A DNA stretch of 64,000 nucleotides from Brevibacterium mcbrellneri ATCC 49030 (GTDB taxonomy: Bacteria; Actinomycetota; Actinomycetes; Actinomycetales; Brevibacteriaceae), in assembly GCF_000178455.1 (NCBI RefSeq), contig NZ_ADNU01000043.1, forward strand, positions 62,001 through 126,000. Reading direction: 5' to 3'. A program made the translations under genes and the position numbers. Shown here in pieces: positions 8,585-16,208 of the stretch. Position 1 is the first letter of the stretch. Each line of letters opens with the position of its first letter. The notes beneath the pieces were generated by a model, which did no database searches, had not been told where the DNA came from, and saw nothing but the letters and a program-made list of their open reading frames with translations.

Positions 8585-9577
8585 CTACGCTGCCGTCACC
8601 ACGCGGTAGCCTGCGCGACTCTCTTCCAGGTCTCCCGTCAGGCCCTGCTTAACAGCTGGGCGTCCCAAGCCAATTGCGTACGCACAGATGCCTACCGTGA
8701 GGAGTGCACCAAAGAACATCTTGACAGGAAACGGCATGTTAGAAGGTGTGACGAAACCTTCGATCAGACCCGAAAGAAACAACATGAAAATGAGCCCCAC
8801 ACCCACGGTAATGAGGGAACGCGCGGCGTGAGCCAGTGACTGCATGCGCGACATGTTCACGGGAATCATCCACGACGTGAAGATCTTGAGCCCGGCTGCT
8901 GCCGCAATCAGAATGCATGTGATCTCCGGGACGCCGTGAGGCAGAATGTACCCGAAGAAATCTCCGACACGGTCAAAGTGGAACATCACTGCACCGGAAA
9001 TTCCCACGTTCACGGCGTTCATGATAAGCCCAATGATCACGTAGATTCCGGTTATGCCCAAGACCACCCACTGAAGAGCGATCCATGCGTTGTTCGTCCA
9101 CACGCCAACGGCAAACACACTGTTGGGGTTCTCTTTGTAGTAGTTCACGAAATCGTGTTCAGCCAGCCGTTTCGCGTCCTCGTACGGCACCATGTTGAAC
9201 AGGGTCTGGGTGTCGTTTGCCAACCACACGGTGGTCAGAATACTGAGTCCCACGAACCCAATGAACACGCCCACAAAATACCAGCGGATCGAATACAGGG
9301 CTGCTGGAAGTGAGGTCCCAAAGAAGTCGATCACAGTAGCTTTCGCTCCCCGCGGGACTCCCGTGAGCTGCATACGTGACCGGTGAATAACATTCGACAG
9401 CCGCACCGCCACGTCTGATTCGGGGGCGACCGACTGGACACGTGAGAGATCTTTTGACGCCCGCCTGTACAGTTCGCGAAACTCAGTAGCTTGTTGCGTA
9501 GTGAGCTTCTTCCCCGCGAGGACAGAAAGCCTGTCCCACTGACTTCCATGCATGTGGGCGAGCAGATTTGGGTCCAT
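8585..9577 (-). CDS. Stage II sporulation protein M (SpoIIM) family membrane protein
   Basis: This 330-residue protein of the SpoIIM/DUF95 family has a soluble N-terminal region (MDPNLLAHMHGSQWDRLSVL, then TEFRELYRRASKDLSRV) and about five membrane helices including the family core with GITGIYVIIGLIMNAVNVG and YILPHGVPEI. In non-sporulating actinobacteria such genes stand beside RDD and MoxR/DUF58 genes (M. tuberculosis Rv3694c). A longer reading frame extends to 9733, but I chose the ATG at 9577. Family members begin with this MD...W pattern, and a -10-like TACGAT lies exactly 6 nt upstream. The extension would also run through the divergent RDD gene's start. Confidence 0.88.
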   Translation of the reverse strand: MDPNLLAHMHGSQWDRLSVLAGKKLTTQQATEFRELYRRASKDLSRVQSVAPESDVAVRLSNVIHRSRMQLTGVPRGAKATVIDFFGTSLPAALYSIRWYFVGVFIGFVGLSILTTVWLANDTQTLFNMVPYEDAKRLAEHDFVNYYKENPNSVFAVGVWTNNAWIALQWVVLGITGIYVIIGLIMNAVNVGISGAVMFHFDRVGDFFGYILPHGVPEITCILIAAAAGLKIFTSWMIPVNMSRMQSLAHAARSLITVGVGLIFMLFLSGLIEGFVTPSNMPFPVKMFFGALLTVGICAYAIGLGRPAVKQGLTGDLEESRAGYRVVTAA

Positions 9578-9583
9578 TTGGCT

Positions 9584-9589
9584 ATCGTA
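9584..9589 (-). promoter_or_regulatory. -10 element (TACGAT) for leaderless SpoIIM-family gene
   Basis: TACGAT on the minus strand is followed by 6 nt (agccaa) and the ATG at 9577. There is no Shine-Dalgarno sequence. The arrangement recurs at many genes in this window. Confidence 0.5.
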
Positions 9590-9629
9590 TCTGAGGTTGA
9601 CCAAGTTCGAATACGCGTCACGGGTGTGG

Positions 9630-9635
9630 CAATAT
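9630..9635 (+). promoter_or_regulatory. -10-like element (CAATAT) for RDD gene
   Basis: CAATAT is followed by 6 nt (acaagc) and the GTG at 9642, with no Shine-Dalgarno sequence. It supports the chosen GTG as a leaderless start. The divergent SpoIIM gene begins 64 bp away, so the two genes share a short control region. Confidence 0.4.
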
Positions 9636-9641
9636 ACAAGC

Positions 9642-10457
9642 GTGGACAATCTTGTGACCGGGGAAGCTGTCGAGCTGAGCATTCGCCCTGCTTCGCTCAT
9701 GTCACGAGCCATATCCTGTGCTATTGACGCCATTGTTTACACGATCGTGTACATCGCACTCCTGGTCACAATTGCTTACTTTGTTATTGAATACGGCCTG
9801 ACGCAGGAGCTGCTGGTCAATTCGCTCATCATCATTTTCATGGCAGCCACCACGATCATGGTTCCGTGTACTGTCGAAATCCTGACTCGCGGACGCTCCC
9901 TGGGGAAACTTGTCATGGGACTCCGTATCGTGCGTGATGACGGCGGCGCTATTTCATTCCGTCACGCATTCTTACGTGCGCTGATATGGGACTTCGAGGT
10001 CCTTTCCGGCAGCGGTGGAATTGCCGCGCTTGCAGGGTTTTTGTCGCCACGCACCAAACGCCTGGGCGATATGCTGGCAGGCACCATTGCGGTGAGTGAG
10101 AGGCCGCGAAAGATTGTTCACCGTGCGCTACCGGTTTCTCCTCAACTACACCAGTGGGCACAGACGGTGGACCTGACTCCTGTACCGCCAGGTTTGTTGT
10201 ACCGACTCACGCAGTTCCTTGACACAAGCGCAAAGAACACCGCAGAGTCACGCCTGGAACGGGCCATTGAGCTGGCCACCGAGGTGAATCCATATGTGGC
10301 TCCCCCGCCACCAGAGGGCACTCACCCTGAAGATTTCATCGTGGCTGTCGTCGAACTTACCCGCACCGCCCAGTTCCACAAACTACGCAAGGCAGAGGCA
10401 ACGGCTCATGCCTTTTCAGACCGCGTAGGGTCCTTGCCCTATTCGCAACGCGTATAG
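9642..10457 (+). CDS. RDD family membrane protein
   Basis: This 271-residue protein has the RDD pattern: RPASLMSRAISCAIDAIVYTIVY in the first helix, a second helix near 45-65, GRSLGKLVMGLRIVRDDGGAISFRHAFLRALI, and SPRTKRLGDMLAGTIAVSER. About 125 residues of soluble C-terminal region follow the domain. RDD proteins are poorly understood; some act as transporters or antiporters. The neighbouring SpoIIM and MoxR/DUF58 genes match the Rv3692-Rv3695 block of M. tuberculosis. The frame is open from 9552, but GTG 9642 is preferred because family members start immediately before the first RDD motif. Confidence 0.85.
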   Translation: MDNLVTGEAVELSIRPASLMSRAISCAIDAIVYTIVYIALLVTIAYFVIEYGLTQELLVNSLIIIFMAATTIMVPCTVEILTRGRSLGKLVMGLRIVRDDGGAISFRHAFLRALIWDFEVLSGSGGIAALAGFLSPRTKRLGDMLAGTIAVSERPRKIVHRALPVSPQLHQWAQTVDLTPVPPGLLYRLTQFLDTSAKNTAESRLERAIELATEVNPYVAPPPPEGTHPEDFIVAVVELTRTAQFHKLRKAEATAHAFSDRVGSLPYSQRV

Positions 10458-10493
10458 GTGTCTGAGTAGCGCCGTGCTTTGGGCACGTCGCGC

Positions 10494-11897
10494 TTAAGAC
10501 GCGCGGATAATTCCTAAGACGCGGTCTGTGAGGTCACGTGTACACGCGGGATCTGCGGATTCGGCATTAAAGCGAACGAGTGGTTCCGTATTGGATTTTC
10601 GCACGTTGAACCAAAAATCTTTCGCAGTAAAGGTCACCCCGTCCAGGTGGTCAATGTGGCCCTCCCCAAAAGCACCCGCTTGGCACTCCGCTTCGACACG
10701 TGTCAATACTGCGTCTGGGTTGTTGACCGTAGAGTTAATCTCGCCACTCAAGGCTCCTGCGTTGAACGGTTCGAGAAGGTGCGACAGCGGCTGATCTGTT
10801 TCACTCATGGCCGCGATGACGTGGCAAGCCGCCAGAATCCCGGAGTCTGCACAGAAAAAGTCTCGGAAGTAAAAGTGTGCTGAGTGTTCAACTGCGAAGA
10901 CAGCGTTGTCTTTTCGCATCCGCTGCTTGATTCCCGAATGCCCCACCGGAGTGCGAATCGCACGCCCGCCGGCTTTCGCAATTGCCTGGGGCACTGCGCG
11001 GGTGGTCAGCACGTTGTGAATGACGGCAGGGCTCTCTTCGCCCAGGTTACGTGCGCGCTGGATTTCGCGCGTGGCCACCAAAGCACCAATCGCAGACGCC
11101 GAGGTGGGTTCACCGCGTTCGTCAATAACAAAACACCGATCCGCGTCACCGTCAAATACCAGCCCGATATCCGCACCATGAGTGCGAACTGCCTCCTGAG
11201 CGTCACGGAGAGTACTGGGATCGAGAGGGTTTGCAGGGTGATTAGGGAACGTACCATCAAGCTCTGTAAACAGGCCCACCAACGTCACAGCGTCACAGTC
11301 GAACACGCGGTCCAGGAAGTTCCCGGCCATTCCATTTCCGGCATCGGCGACCACGGTAAGCGGGCGAGACGCTTCTGCCAGTCCTGTCAACGCATGAATA
11401 CGCTGAGCGAACTGCTCAGCCAGTTCCGTAACCTGCACGCGGTCGACCGGCCAGAGGGCACTATCAACAACGACCTCGGCGGTTTCAGCAACCGCGACAA
11501 TCTCACCCAAGGCGTCTTGACGCGAAATACCCCGGGCCTGCGGACCACACACCTTGAACCCGTTCCAGTCAGCGGGGTTGTGGCTTGCCGTGACCATGAT
11601 TCCCGGCATGTCCAGCACGCCTGAACCAAAGTACAGCTGGTCTGTCGATGCCAGCCCAATGTTGACCGGCGTACCCCCAGCTTGCGCAACACCGTGGCAC
11701 AAAAGCGACGCGAACTCAGCGGACTTTTCGCGCATGTCGTGGCCAATGAGCACGTGGTTGCTCTGATACTGAGCATGCATGACCTTGTGGGTCGCGTACC
11801 CCACCGCTGTCACCAGTTCGTCACTGAAGTCTGTGTGAGTGCGTCCGCGCATGTCGTATGCGCCGCAGAGGTGAGCGAGCTGCGCTCGTCTGGTCAT
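10494..11897 (-). CDS. manB: Phosphomannomutase / phosphoglucomutase
   Basis: This alpha-D-phosphohexomutase (467 residues) interconverts mannose-6-phosphate and mannose-1-phosphate, the precursor of GDP-mannose for envelope glycans. It has the catalytic phosphoserine loop TASHNP (Ser105), the metal-binding loop VFDGDADR, the sugar-binding motif VEHSAHFYF and the C-terminal phosphate-binding loop RKSNTEPLVRFNAE. It corresponds in sequence type and position to M. tuberculosis Rv3257c. The ATG overlaps the DUF3499 stop (ATGA). Together with manA at 16.9-18.1 kb it supplies the mannose-1-phosphate branch. Whether it also accepts glucose phosphates cannot be decided from sequence. Confidence 0.93.
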   Translation of the reverse strand: MTRRAQLAHLCGAYDMRGRTHTDFSDELVTAVGYATHKVMHAQYQSNHVLIGHDMREKSAEFASLLCHGVAQAGGTPVNIGLASTDQLYFGSGVLDMPGIMVTASHNPADWNGFKVCGPQARGISRQDALGEIVAVAETAEVVVDSALWPVDRVQVTELAEQFAQRIHALTGLAEASRPLTVVADAGNGMAGNFLDRVFDCDAVTLVGLFTELDGTFPNHPANPLDPSTLRDAQEAVRTHGADIGLVFDGDADRCFVIDERGEPTSASAIGALVATREIQRARNLGEESPAVIHNVLTTRAVPQAIAKAGGRAIRTPVGHSGIKQRMRKDNAVFAVEHSAHFYFRDFFCADSGILAACHVIAAMSETDQPLSHLLEPFNAGALSGEINSTVNNPDAVLTRVEAECQAGAFGEGHIDHLDGVTFTAKDFWFNVRKSNTEPLVRFNAESADPACTRDLTDRVLGIIRAS

Positions 11898-12220
11898 TCA
11901 CGCCCTCCGATGACCCTCAGGTGACCGTGCTTCCGACCCTGCGGCTGTTCCTGAGGTTTGGCGGCTTCGCGTACTGCGTCTGCAATAGCGAGGAGATCGT
12001 CACGGCTGCGTTCGGGAGGCGTTTCGCCGGGTTCAAGTGAGATCAGTTGCCAACCGACCGGCGCTTTGAGGCGCTGCGCATGCTCTGCGCAGAGGTCATG
12101 TGCACCCGGTTCAGCGCGAACCGCCAACGGCCCAATCACAACGCACGCGTCAGCGTGAACGTACGTGAGGGTACGTGTTGCGGGCGCCCCGCAGTTGGGT
12201 TTGTTACAGGTTCGAAGCAC
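11894..12220 (-). CDS. DUF3499 family protein
   Basis: This small actinobacterial protein of 108 residues has conserved cysteines (CNKPNCGAPA near the N terminus and HDLCAEHAQRL further on) that suggest a zinc-binding fold. The family stretch TLTYVHADACVVIGPLAVRAEPGAHDLCAEH closely resembles M. tuberculosis Rv3258c, which holds the same position next to phosphomannomutase. Function is unknown. The GTG start at 12220 lies 7 nt after a -10-like TAGACT, consistent with a leaderless mRNA. It is translationally coupled to the mutase gene. Confidence 0.9.
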   Translation of the reverse strand: MLRTCNKPNCGAPATRTLTYVHADACVVIGPLAVRAEPGAHDLCAEHAQRLKAPVGWQLISLEPGETPPERSRDDLLAIADAVREAAKPQEQPQGRKHGHLRVIGGRE

Positions 12221-12227
12221 GCCTTCC

Positions 12228-12233
12228 AGTCTA
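12228..12233 (-). promoter_or_regulatory. -10 element (TAGACT) for DUF3499-manB operon
   Basis: TAGACT on the minus strand ends 7 nt before the GTG at 12220. The 36-bp interval is shared with the divergent gene at 12257, whose own -10-like TATACA is at 12243-12248 on the plus strand. Confidence 0.45.
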
Positions 12234-12256
12234 TTACACCGCTATACAATGTGCTC

Positions 12257-12625
12257 ATGAACGCCCGTTTGCGCCGTGACCGCCGAGGTCGCAGCAGCTC
12301 CCGCTTACTGTTGCGTTCCGCGGTTCCGGCCCGCATTTCTCGACGTGAACGGTTCGAGCGCATAGCGGCCTCGGTCATGCGGAAGGTGCGTGTCAGAGCC
12401 CACGGCGAACTAGACAAGGTGCGGCTCACCGTCGACTACGTTCCACCGCTTTCGGCAGATCTCAGTCACGTTTTTGAGGCCACACGCCACACCCCTGCGA
12501 CCATCGTCGTGTACTACATTCCCCTGTCGCGCTTGGATGCCGACTGGAATGAGTTGTTAGGCGAGGTGGTATCTGAGCAGGCAGCTTTGCTCTGTTCCTG
12601 CTCAGCCGAAGAGTTACGACCGTAA
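12257..12625 (+). CDS. PF06262-like (Rv3259-type) protein lacking the HExxH zinc motif
   Basis: This 122-residue protein resembles the actinobacterial 'metallopeptidase family' proteins of the Rv3259 type. It has a basic N terminus with RRDRRGR, then RRERFERIAASVM, DYVPPLSADLS (family: VEDVPP), ATIVVYYIPLSRL and LLGEVVSEQAALL. Like Rv3259 itself it lacks the HExxH zinc-binding motif of true PF06262 zincins, so peptidase activity is doubtful. Position between DUF3499 and whiB matches the mycobacterial order Rv3258c-Rv3259-whiB2. I chose the ATG at 12257 because it lies just after a -10-like TATACA. The open frame upstream overlaps the divergent gene. Confidence 0.75.
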   Translation: MNARLRRDRRGRSSSRLLLRSAVPARISRRERFERIAASVMRKVRVRAHGELDKVRLTVDYVPPLSADLSHVFEATRHTPATIVVYYIPLSRLDADWNELLGEVVSEQAALLCSCSAEELRP

Positions 12626-12638
12626 GCCTAGGTGTGGC

Positions 12639-12881
12639 TTATGCGCCTGCTTTGGGTGTGGCGTCGGTTTCTGGTGGTGCGTCCGTGCCCGCTTTGGCAC
12701 TCTTACCTTTTAAGGCGAAAGCGATAGCCAAACCGATTCCTGCGCCAAGAGCGAGCCCATACCCTGCACAAACTGGCACATTCAGATCGGCGATCAACCC
12801 AACTGCAATGCCCACCACCAGGCCAATAGCATCTCCCACGAGTATTGCAACGTAATAGATTTTGCTATCTTTATGCGCCAT
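12639..12881 (-). CDS. Small glycine-rich two-helix membrane protein
   Basis: This 80-residue protein has two hydrophobic segments (YYVAILVGDAIGLVVGIAVGLI and CAGYGLALGAGIGLAIAFAL) with small-residue GxxxG-like spacing, and a charged tail rich in Lys/Ala/Thr. I recognise no family. The ATG at 12881 is preferred over the adjacent ATG at 12884 because AGGAG then lies 7 nt upstream. A longer frame to 12980 would include the terminator hairpin at 12949-12978, so it is rejected. It lies downstream of whiB in the same direction but is separated from it by that hairpin. Confidence 0.6.
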   Translation of the reverse strand: MAHKDSKIYYVAILVGDAIGLVVGIAVGLIADLNVPVCAGYGLALGAGIGLAIAFALKGKSAKAGTDAPPETDATPKAGA

Positions 12882-12948
12882 CATCGAACTCCTGACTGTG
12901 CGCGAATGAGGACATAGCGAGGTGACTAACTGTTCAAGCATAACCTTA

Positions 12949-12978
12949 GGGCCCGCGCATTGTGTGATGCGCGGGCCC
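12949..12978 (-). terminator. Hairpin terminator downstream of whiB
   Basis: This perfect 12-bp inverted repeat (GGGCCCGCGCAT / ATGCGCGGGCCC) with a 6-nt loop starts 26 bp after the whiB stop. There is no T-run, which is common for actinobacterial terminators. Confidence 0.75.
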
Positions 12979-13004
12979 AAAGTTCGTGAATGTGAGCTAT
13001 GTGA

Positions 13005-13439
13005 TTAAACGATCTGCTTCTTCAAACGACGGCGCTCGCGTTCTGAAAGCCCACCCCAAATACCAAAACGTTCATCGTTTGCCAGTGCATACTCCAAGCA
13101 TTCGCTACGCACTTCGCACGACGCGCACACGCGCTTAGCTTCGCGTGTTGACCCACCCTTTTCCGGGAAGAAGGCCTCTGGATCTGTTTGCGCACACAGA
13201 GCTTGGTCTTGCCACGCAACGTCATCGTCGGCTTCACCCAAAAGGAGTTGTAGCGGCGATACGCTTGCAACAGATGGACTTCCGCTTATTGGTACAAGTT
13301 CTGCTGGATCTACGTCGAGTGGATCCGCGGTAGTTCCCGGCGCACCCTGCGGATCAACGAACCAGTCTTGAGCTGTTCGGCTACGCACGCCAGGCGTTTG
13401 AGTGCGCAGACTCTCTACGTACTTACGCGCTTCTGACAC
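13005..13439 (-). CDS. whiB2: WhiB-family iron-sulfur transcription regulator, WhiB2-like
   Basis: This 144-residue Wbl protein has four [4Fe-4S] cysteines: Cys82, then CASC (Cys105, Cys108) and Cys114. The turn motif GIWGG (126-130) precedes the basic DNA-binding tail ERERRRLKKQIV. Its place next to DUF3499 and the Rv3259-like gene makes it the WhiB2/WhmD orthologue; that protein is linked to septation and cell division in mycobacteria and streptomycetes. The N-terminal ~75 residues are acidic/Pro-rich and longer than the ~90-residue core of the family. The GTG start at 13439 is supported by AGGAAAGGGG just upstream. It has its own promoter (13488-13517) and a hairpin terminator. Confidence 0.92.
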   Translation of the reverse strand: MSEARKYVESLRTQTPGVRSRTAQDWFVDPQGAPGTTADPLDVDPAELVPISGSPSVASVSPLQLLLGEADDDVAWQDQALCAQTDPEAFFPEKGGSTREAKRVCASCEVRSECLEYALANDERFGIWGGLSERERRRLKKQIV

Positions 13440-13762
13440 GTGTTTCCCCTTTCCTTGGTAGCTCGCGCCACCATATTCCCCACTAAAATTACACGCGTGT
13501 CATTACGGTTTCGTCAAGTGCGCAAGTGGTATAAATAGGCCAACAAACGGGATAATAGAACAGAAGTTCAGTCAAAACTCGCAAGTTACCACAACATCTA
13601 GTGGTCACCCATTCGCACAAGCACTAACTGCTGTGCTTGGGCGTGTCGGTTGAAGAATCTCATAATTTTTTCGGCGCACGGCGTGAATGAGACGTTTATC
13701 CCGGCCCCTTTGAGAAAATGGGCGCGAGCGCACTCACGCACACGATCGACAATTAGGTACGT
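13440..13762. other. 323-bp intergenic region between whiB and the CofE-like gene
   Basis: This is the longest non-coding stretch in the window. It contains the whiB promoter and leader on the minus strand, and AT-rich stretches at about 13530-13562 (tataaatagg, gataatagaac) that could hold a plus-strand promoter. I see no tRNA, no hairpin terminator and no recognisable riboswitch. In mycobacteria fbiA would follow whiB2 here; no trace of it is visible. Confidence 0.6.
13488..13517 (-). promoter_or_regulatory. Putative whiB promoter (TTGACG-18-TGTAAT)
   Basis: On the minus strand TTGACG (13517-13512) and TGTAAT (13493-13488) are separated by 18 bp. This would give a leader of roughly 40 nt with a good ribosome site before the whiB GTG. 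It is the best -35/-10 pair seen in the window. Confidence 0.6.
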
Positions 13763-14803
13763 ATGAACTCACTTCTCACTGCCCTATCTCTCAACCCCGG
13801 AACGATTACGCAGGGGGCAGACTTAGCGCGCATATTGATCACCACAATTGACACTGCGCAGGTGAGCATTAAAGACGGCGACGTGATTGCTATCGACCAC
13901 AAACTGGTGTCCATTGCACTCAACGGAACCACCTCGGGAGCGGGAGCAGAAGAGTTCGCGCAGGCGATTCGTGAGCATTCCTGCGAAACCATCGCAGCGC
14001 GCACATACGGCTACCCGCCATCCACCATGCGCCTGGTACGCACACCGCACAACACGGTCGAGCTCAACGCAGGTATCAGCGTCACCAACGGCACCCTGAT
14101 CCTCCCTTTAGACAACCCACAATCTGCCGCCGAAAAGCTTCACGACACGTTCCGTCGCGAATACGGCGTGCGCATGGGACTCATTCTCACTACCTCTCTC
14201 CCCCACCCTTTCCGCCACGGGCAGCGCCCAGCGGCTCTCGCCTCGGTGGGAATTGAAAGCCAGCGCGTAGCCGATGAGGTTGCAAGCGCAGCCTCACTCA
14301 CCGACATCAGCATGGGTGTGGCAGTCATTCGTGGAATTGACGTCGGCATGACCAATGAGCCAATCAACCACGACACCCTGGGACCCTTTGCCGACTGGTT
14401 CGCCCACGGTTCAGCCGAATCCGTGTACCTTGCTATGGGGGTTGACCCCAAGAAAACCCCCGCCCTTTCCGGTGATGACACAGACGACATCCTCACTAAA
14501 GTCACGCGCGCAATTTCCGCGGTCCGCTTGGGAGCACCTCGGACCCCAGGGGAAAACGCATGGCGCATCCGGCCAGCAGGCTCAGGGTCACGCATCGAAA
14601 TCGACCCGGCGAACATCGAACTGACCTCCCACGCCGGCGGCCACCCCATGATGGAGGCAACCGTTGGGCTGGGAGCACTCATCGACCGCCTCACAACCGC
14701 GCTGGCCATCGAAAACCTCGACGTCAGCGTCGATTACGTGTGGGGCGAACGCGGAACCACGGAAGGTGCCCACATCGACGTCAGTTTCCGAGGTGCGTCA
14801 TGA
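13763..14803 (+). CDS. Diverged CofE/FbiB-type coenzyme F420 ligase homologue
   Basis: This 346-residue protein belongs by pattern to the CofE/FbiB family (F420-0:gamma-glutamyl ligase). The matching elements are GADLARILITTI, SIKDGDVIAIDHKLVS (family: dGDVvVvtsKvvS), LNAGISVTNGTLILPLDNPQSAAEKL (family: NAGVDgSNv..llLP.DPd.SA), LILTTSLPHPFRHGQ (family: viTDTfGRpWR.GQ) and VADEVASAASL. The two metal-binding aspartates of the family appear replaced (NAGVD to NAGIS, residues 102-106; TDT to TTS, 143-145). The C-terminal ~100 residues (APRTPGENAWRIRP, then GLGALIDRLTTAL) vaguely recall an Acg-type nitroreductase, as FbiB carries a nitroreductase-fold C terminus. No FbiA/CofD gene is adjacent. The stop overlaps the TIGR03089 gene (ATGA). 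Family membership is fairly sure; activity is unknown. Confidence 0.75.
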   Translation: MNSLLTALSLNPGTITQGADLARILITTIDTAQVSIKDGDVIAIDHKLVSIALNGTTSGAGAEEFAQAIREHSCETIAARTYGYPPSTMRLVRTPHNTVELNAGISVTNGTLILPLDNPQSAAEKLHDTFRREYGVRMGLILTTSLPHPFRHGQRPAALASVGIESQRVADEVASAASLTDISMGVAVIRGIDVGMTNEPINHDTLGPFADWFAHGSAESVYLAMGVDPKKTPALSGDDTDDILTKVTRAISAVRLGAPRTPGENAWRIRPAGSGSRIEIDPANIELTSHAGGHPMMEATVGLGALIDRLTTALAIENLDVSVDYVWGERGTTEGAHIDVSFRGAS

Positions 14804-15399
14804 TTGCGCGCACCATTGAAGCGATCGCTAGGCGAACAGACCCCGTTATCGAGTGGATTGACGAATACGGACGCTTGGAGCTCACGGGGCGCGTTTTCGC
14901 TAACTGGGTGTACAAGTCTGCCGGGCTCTTACGCGACACGTTCCCGGATGCGCTTGTGCTCAACCCGGAAGGCCCCCTCCACTGGCGTGAGCTCGCGTGC
15001 ATTTTTGCTGCATGTGGCAGTGATGTGCCCGTCATGGTGGGCGCCGAGGTGGCACCCCCTTCCGCTGATTCGTGGGTGGGTATGGTTGCTTCTGGCAGCG
15101 ACCTTTCGCCGTTTGAAGACGCGGAAGAGTTGTGGGTTTTCGACCCCGCCCCGCTAGCACTGTCCACTGAAGTGGAATCCGGCGACACCGACTACATTTC
15201 AGCTGTGCGCTCATATCCCGATGTGGCACAGCTTCTTGATGGTCCACTTGAGTACTCTCGCTTTGGCACTGCAGTTCGGGCGCACTCAGTAGACGGACCC
15301 ACGCGGCTGGCGACGACCTCGGTCCCGGAAACCGACCAGCAGTTATCCGAACTTTGCCACGCACTCACATACGGACAACTCACCGTCGATCTGCCTTAG
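14800..15399 (+). CDS. TIGR03089 family protein
   Basis: This 199-residue protein is of the actinobacterial TIGR03089 family, which resembles the N-terminal part of AMP-binding enzymes but lacks the adenylation core. Features are RTDPVIEWIDEYGRLELTGRVFANWVYKSAGLLRD, LHWRELACIFAACGSDVPVM and the terminal DQQLSELCHALTYGQLTVDLP. M. tuberculosis Rv3268 is the equivalent and lies beside the LCP gene Rv3267; here the LCP gene is 5.5 kb away. The ATGA overlap shows translational coupling with the CofE-like gene, which suggests a shared but unknown task. The visible length is slightly below the usual ~220-230 residues. Confidence 0.8.
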   Translation: MIARTIEAIARRTDPVIEWIDEYGRLELTGRVFANWVYKSAGLLRDTFPDALVLNPEGPLHWRELACIFAACGSDVPVMVGAEVAPPSADSWVGMVASGSDLSPFEDAEELWVFDPAPLALSTEVESGDTDYISAVRSYPDVAQLLDGPLEYSRFGTAVRAHSVDGPTRLATTSVPETDQQLSELCHALTYGQLTVDLP

Positions 15400-15425
15400 C
15401 TATGTGATCTGCGTCGCATGTGTGG

Positions 15426-15431
15426 CAGAAT
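15426..15431 (+). promoter_or_regulatory. -10-like element (CAGAAT) for scoA
   Basis: CAGAAT is followed by 6 nt (gcagac) and the chosen ATG at 15438. No Shine-Dalgarno sequence is present, so the transcript may be leaderless. Confidence 0.4.
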
Positions 15432-15437
15432 GCAGAC

Positions 15438-16208
15438 ATGGACAAAGTAGTTTCGTCAGCAGCAGAGGCCGTTGCCGACATTTTTGATGGTGCTCGCATT
15501 GCAGCCGGCGGGTTCGGAGTTTGTGGAATCCCTTCCGTCCTCATCGATGCCCTGAAAGAACAGGGCGCAAAGAACCTGACCGCCGTTTCTAACAACTGTG
15601 GGGTCGATGGGCAGGGCTTGGGTGTTTTGCTCGAGTCGAAGCAGATCGACACCGTGATCGCGTCGTACGTAGGTGAGAACAAGGAGTTCGCACGCCAGTA
15701 CTTGTCTGGTGAGTTGCGCGTTATTCTCACTCCCCAAGGAACGCTCGCAGAAAAGTTGCGGGCAGCCGGGGCCGGGATCCCTGCGTTCTACACCGTTACT
15801 GGAGTGGGAACTCAGGTTGCCGATGGTGGCATGCCCCTCAAATACGACTCGGACGGCAATGTGATCGAAGAGTCCAAGCCCAAGGTCACTCGCGAACTCG
15901 ACACATTCGGTGAAACCGAAACATATGTGCTGGAGGAATCGTTGCCGTGTGACTTTGCGCTGGTGCGCGCCGCAAAGGCCGACCGCCACGGCAACCTGGT
16001 GTTCCACGCGTCAGCACGCAACTTCAATCCGCCTGCCGCGCAGGCTGGCCGCATCACGATTGTGGAAGCAGAAGAAGTAGTCGAACCGGGCCAGCTCGAC
16101 CCCAACGAGATACATCTGCCAGGTGTTTACGTCCACCGAATTGTGGAGCTGACGCCCGAACAAGCTAAAGACAAGTCGATCGAGAAGCGGACGGTGAGGA
16201 ACTCATGA
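15438..16208 (+). CDS. scoA: Succinyl-CoA:3-ketoacid CoA-transferase subunit A
   Basis: This is the alpha subunit of the heterodimeric class I CoA-transferase that activates acetoacetate with CoA from succinyl-CoA. The family motif [23 protein letters not shown] (residues ~18-40) carries the glycine-rich GGFG..G CoA-binding loop. Further on are [19 protein letters not shown] and the C-terminal [17 protein letters not shown]. Length 256 residues is normal. The ATG at 15438 is chosen over an upstream GTG-region start because it fits the family N terminus and the -10 spacing. It overlaps scoB by ATGA. Confidence 0.93.
   Translation: MDKVVSSAAEAVADIFDGARIAAGGFGVCGIPSVLIDALKEQGAKNLTAVSNNCGVDGQGLGVLLESKQIDTVIASYVGENKEFARQYLSGELRVILTPQGTLAEKLRAAGAGIPAFYTVTGVGTQVADGGMPLKYDSDGNVIEESKPKVTRELDTFGETETYVLEESLPCDFALVRAAKADRHGNLVFHASARNFNPPAAQAGRITIVEAEEVVEPGQLDPNEIHLPGVYVHRIVELTPEQAKDKSIEKRTVRNS

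Noticed and set aside
10458-10493. Possible hairpin (CGTGC-tttgg-GCACG) between the RDD gene and phosphomannomutase
   Set aside because: A 5-bp stem without a T-run is not enough evidence for a terminator.
13530-13562. tataaatagg and gataatagaa as the promoter of the CofE-like gene
   Set aside because: They lie over 200 bp from the start codon with no good -35 partner; kept only as a note in the intergenic entry.
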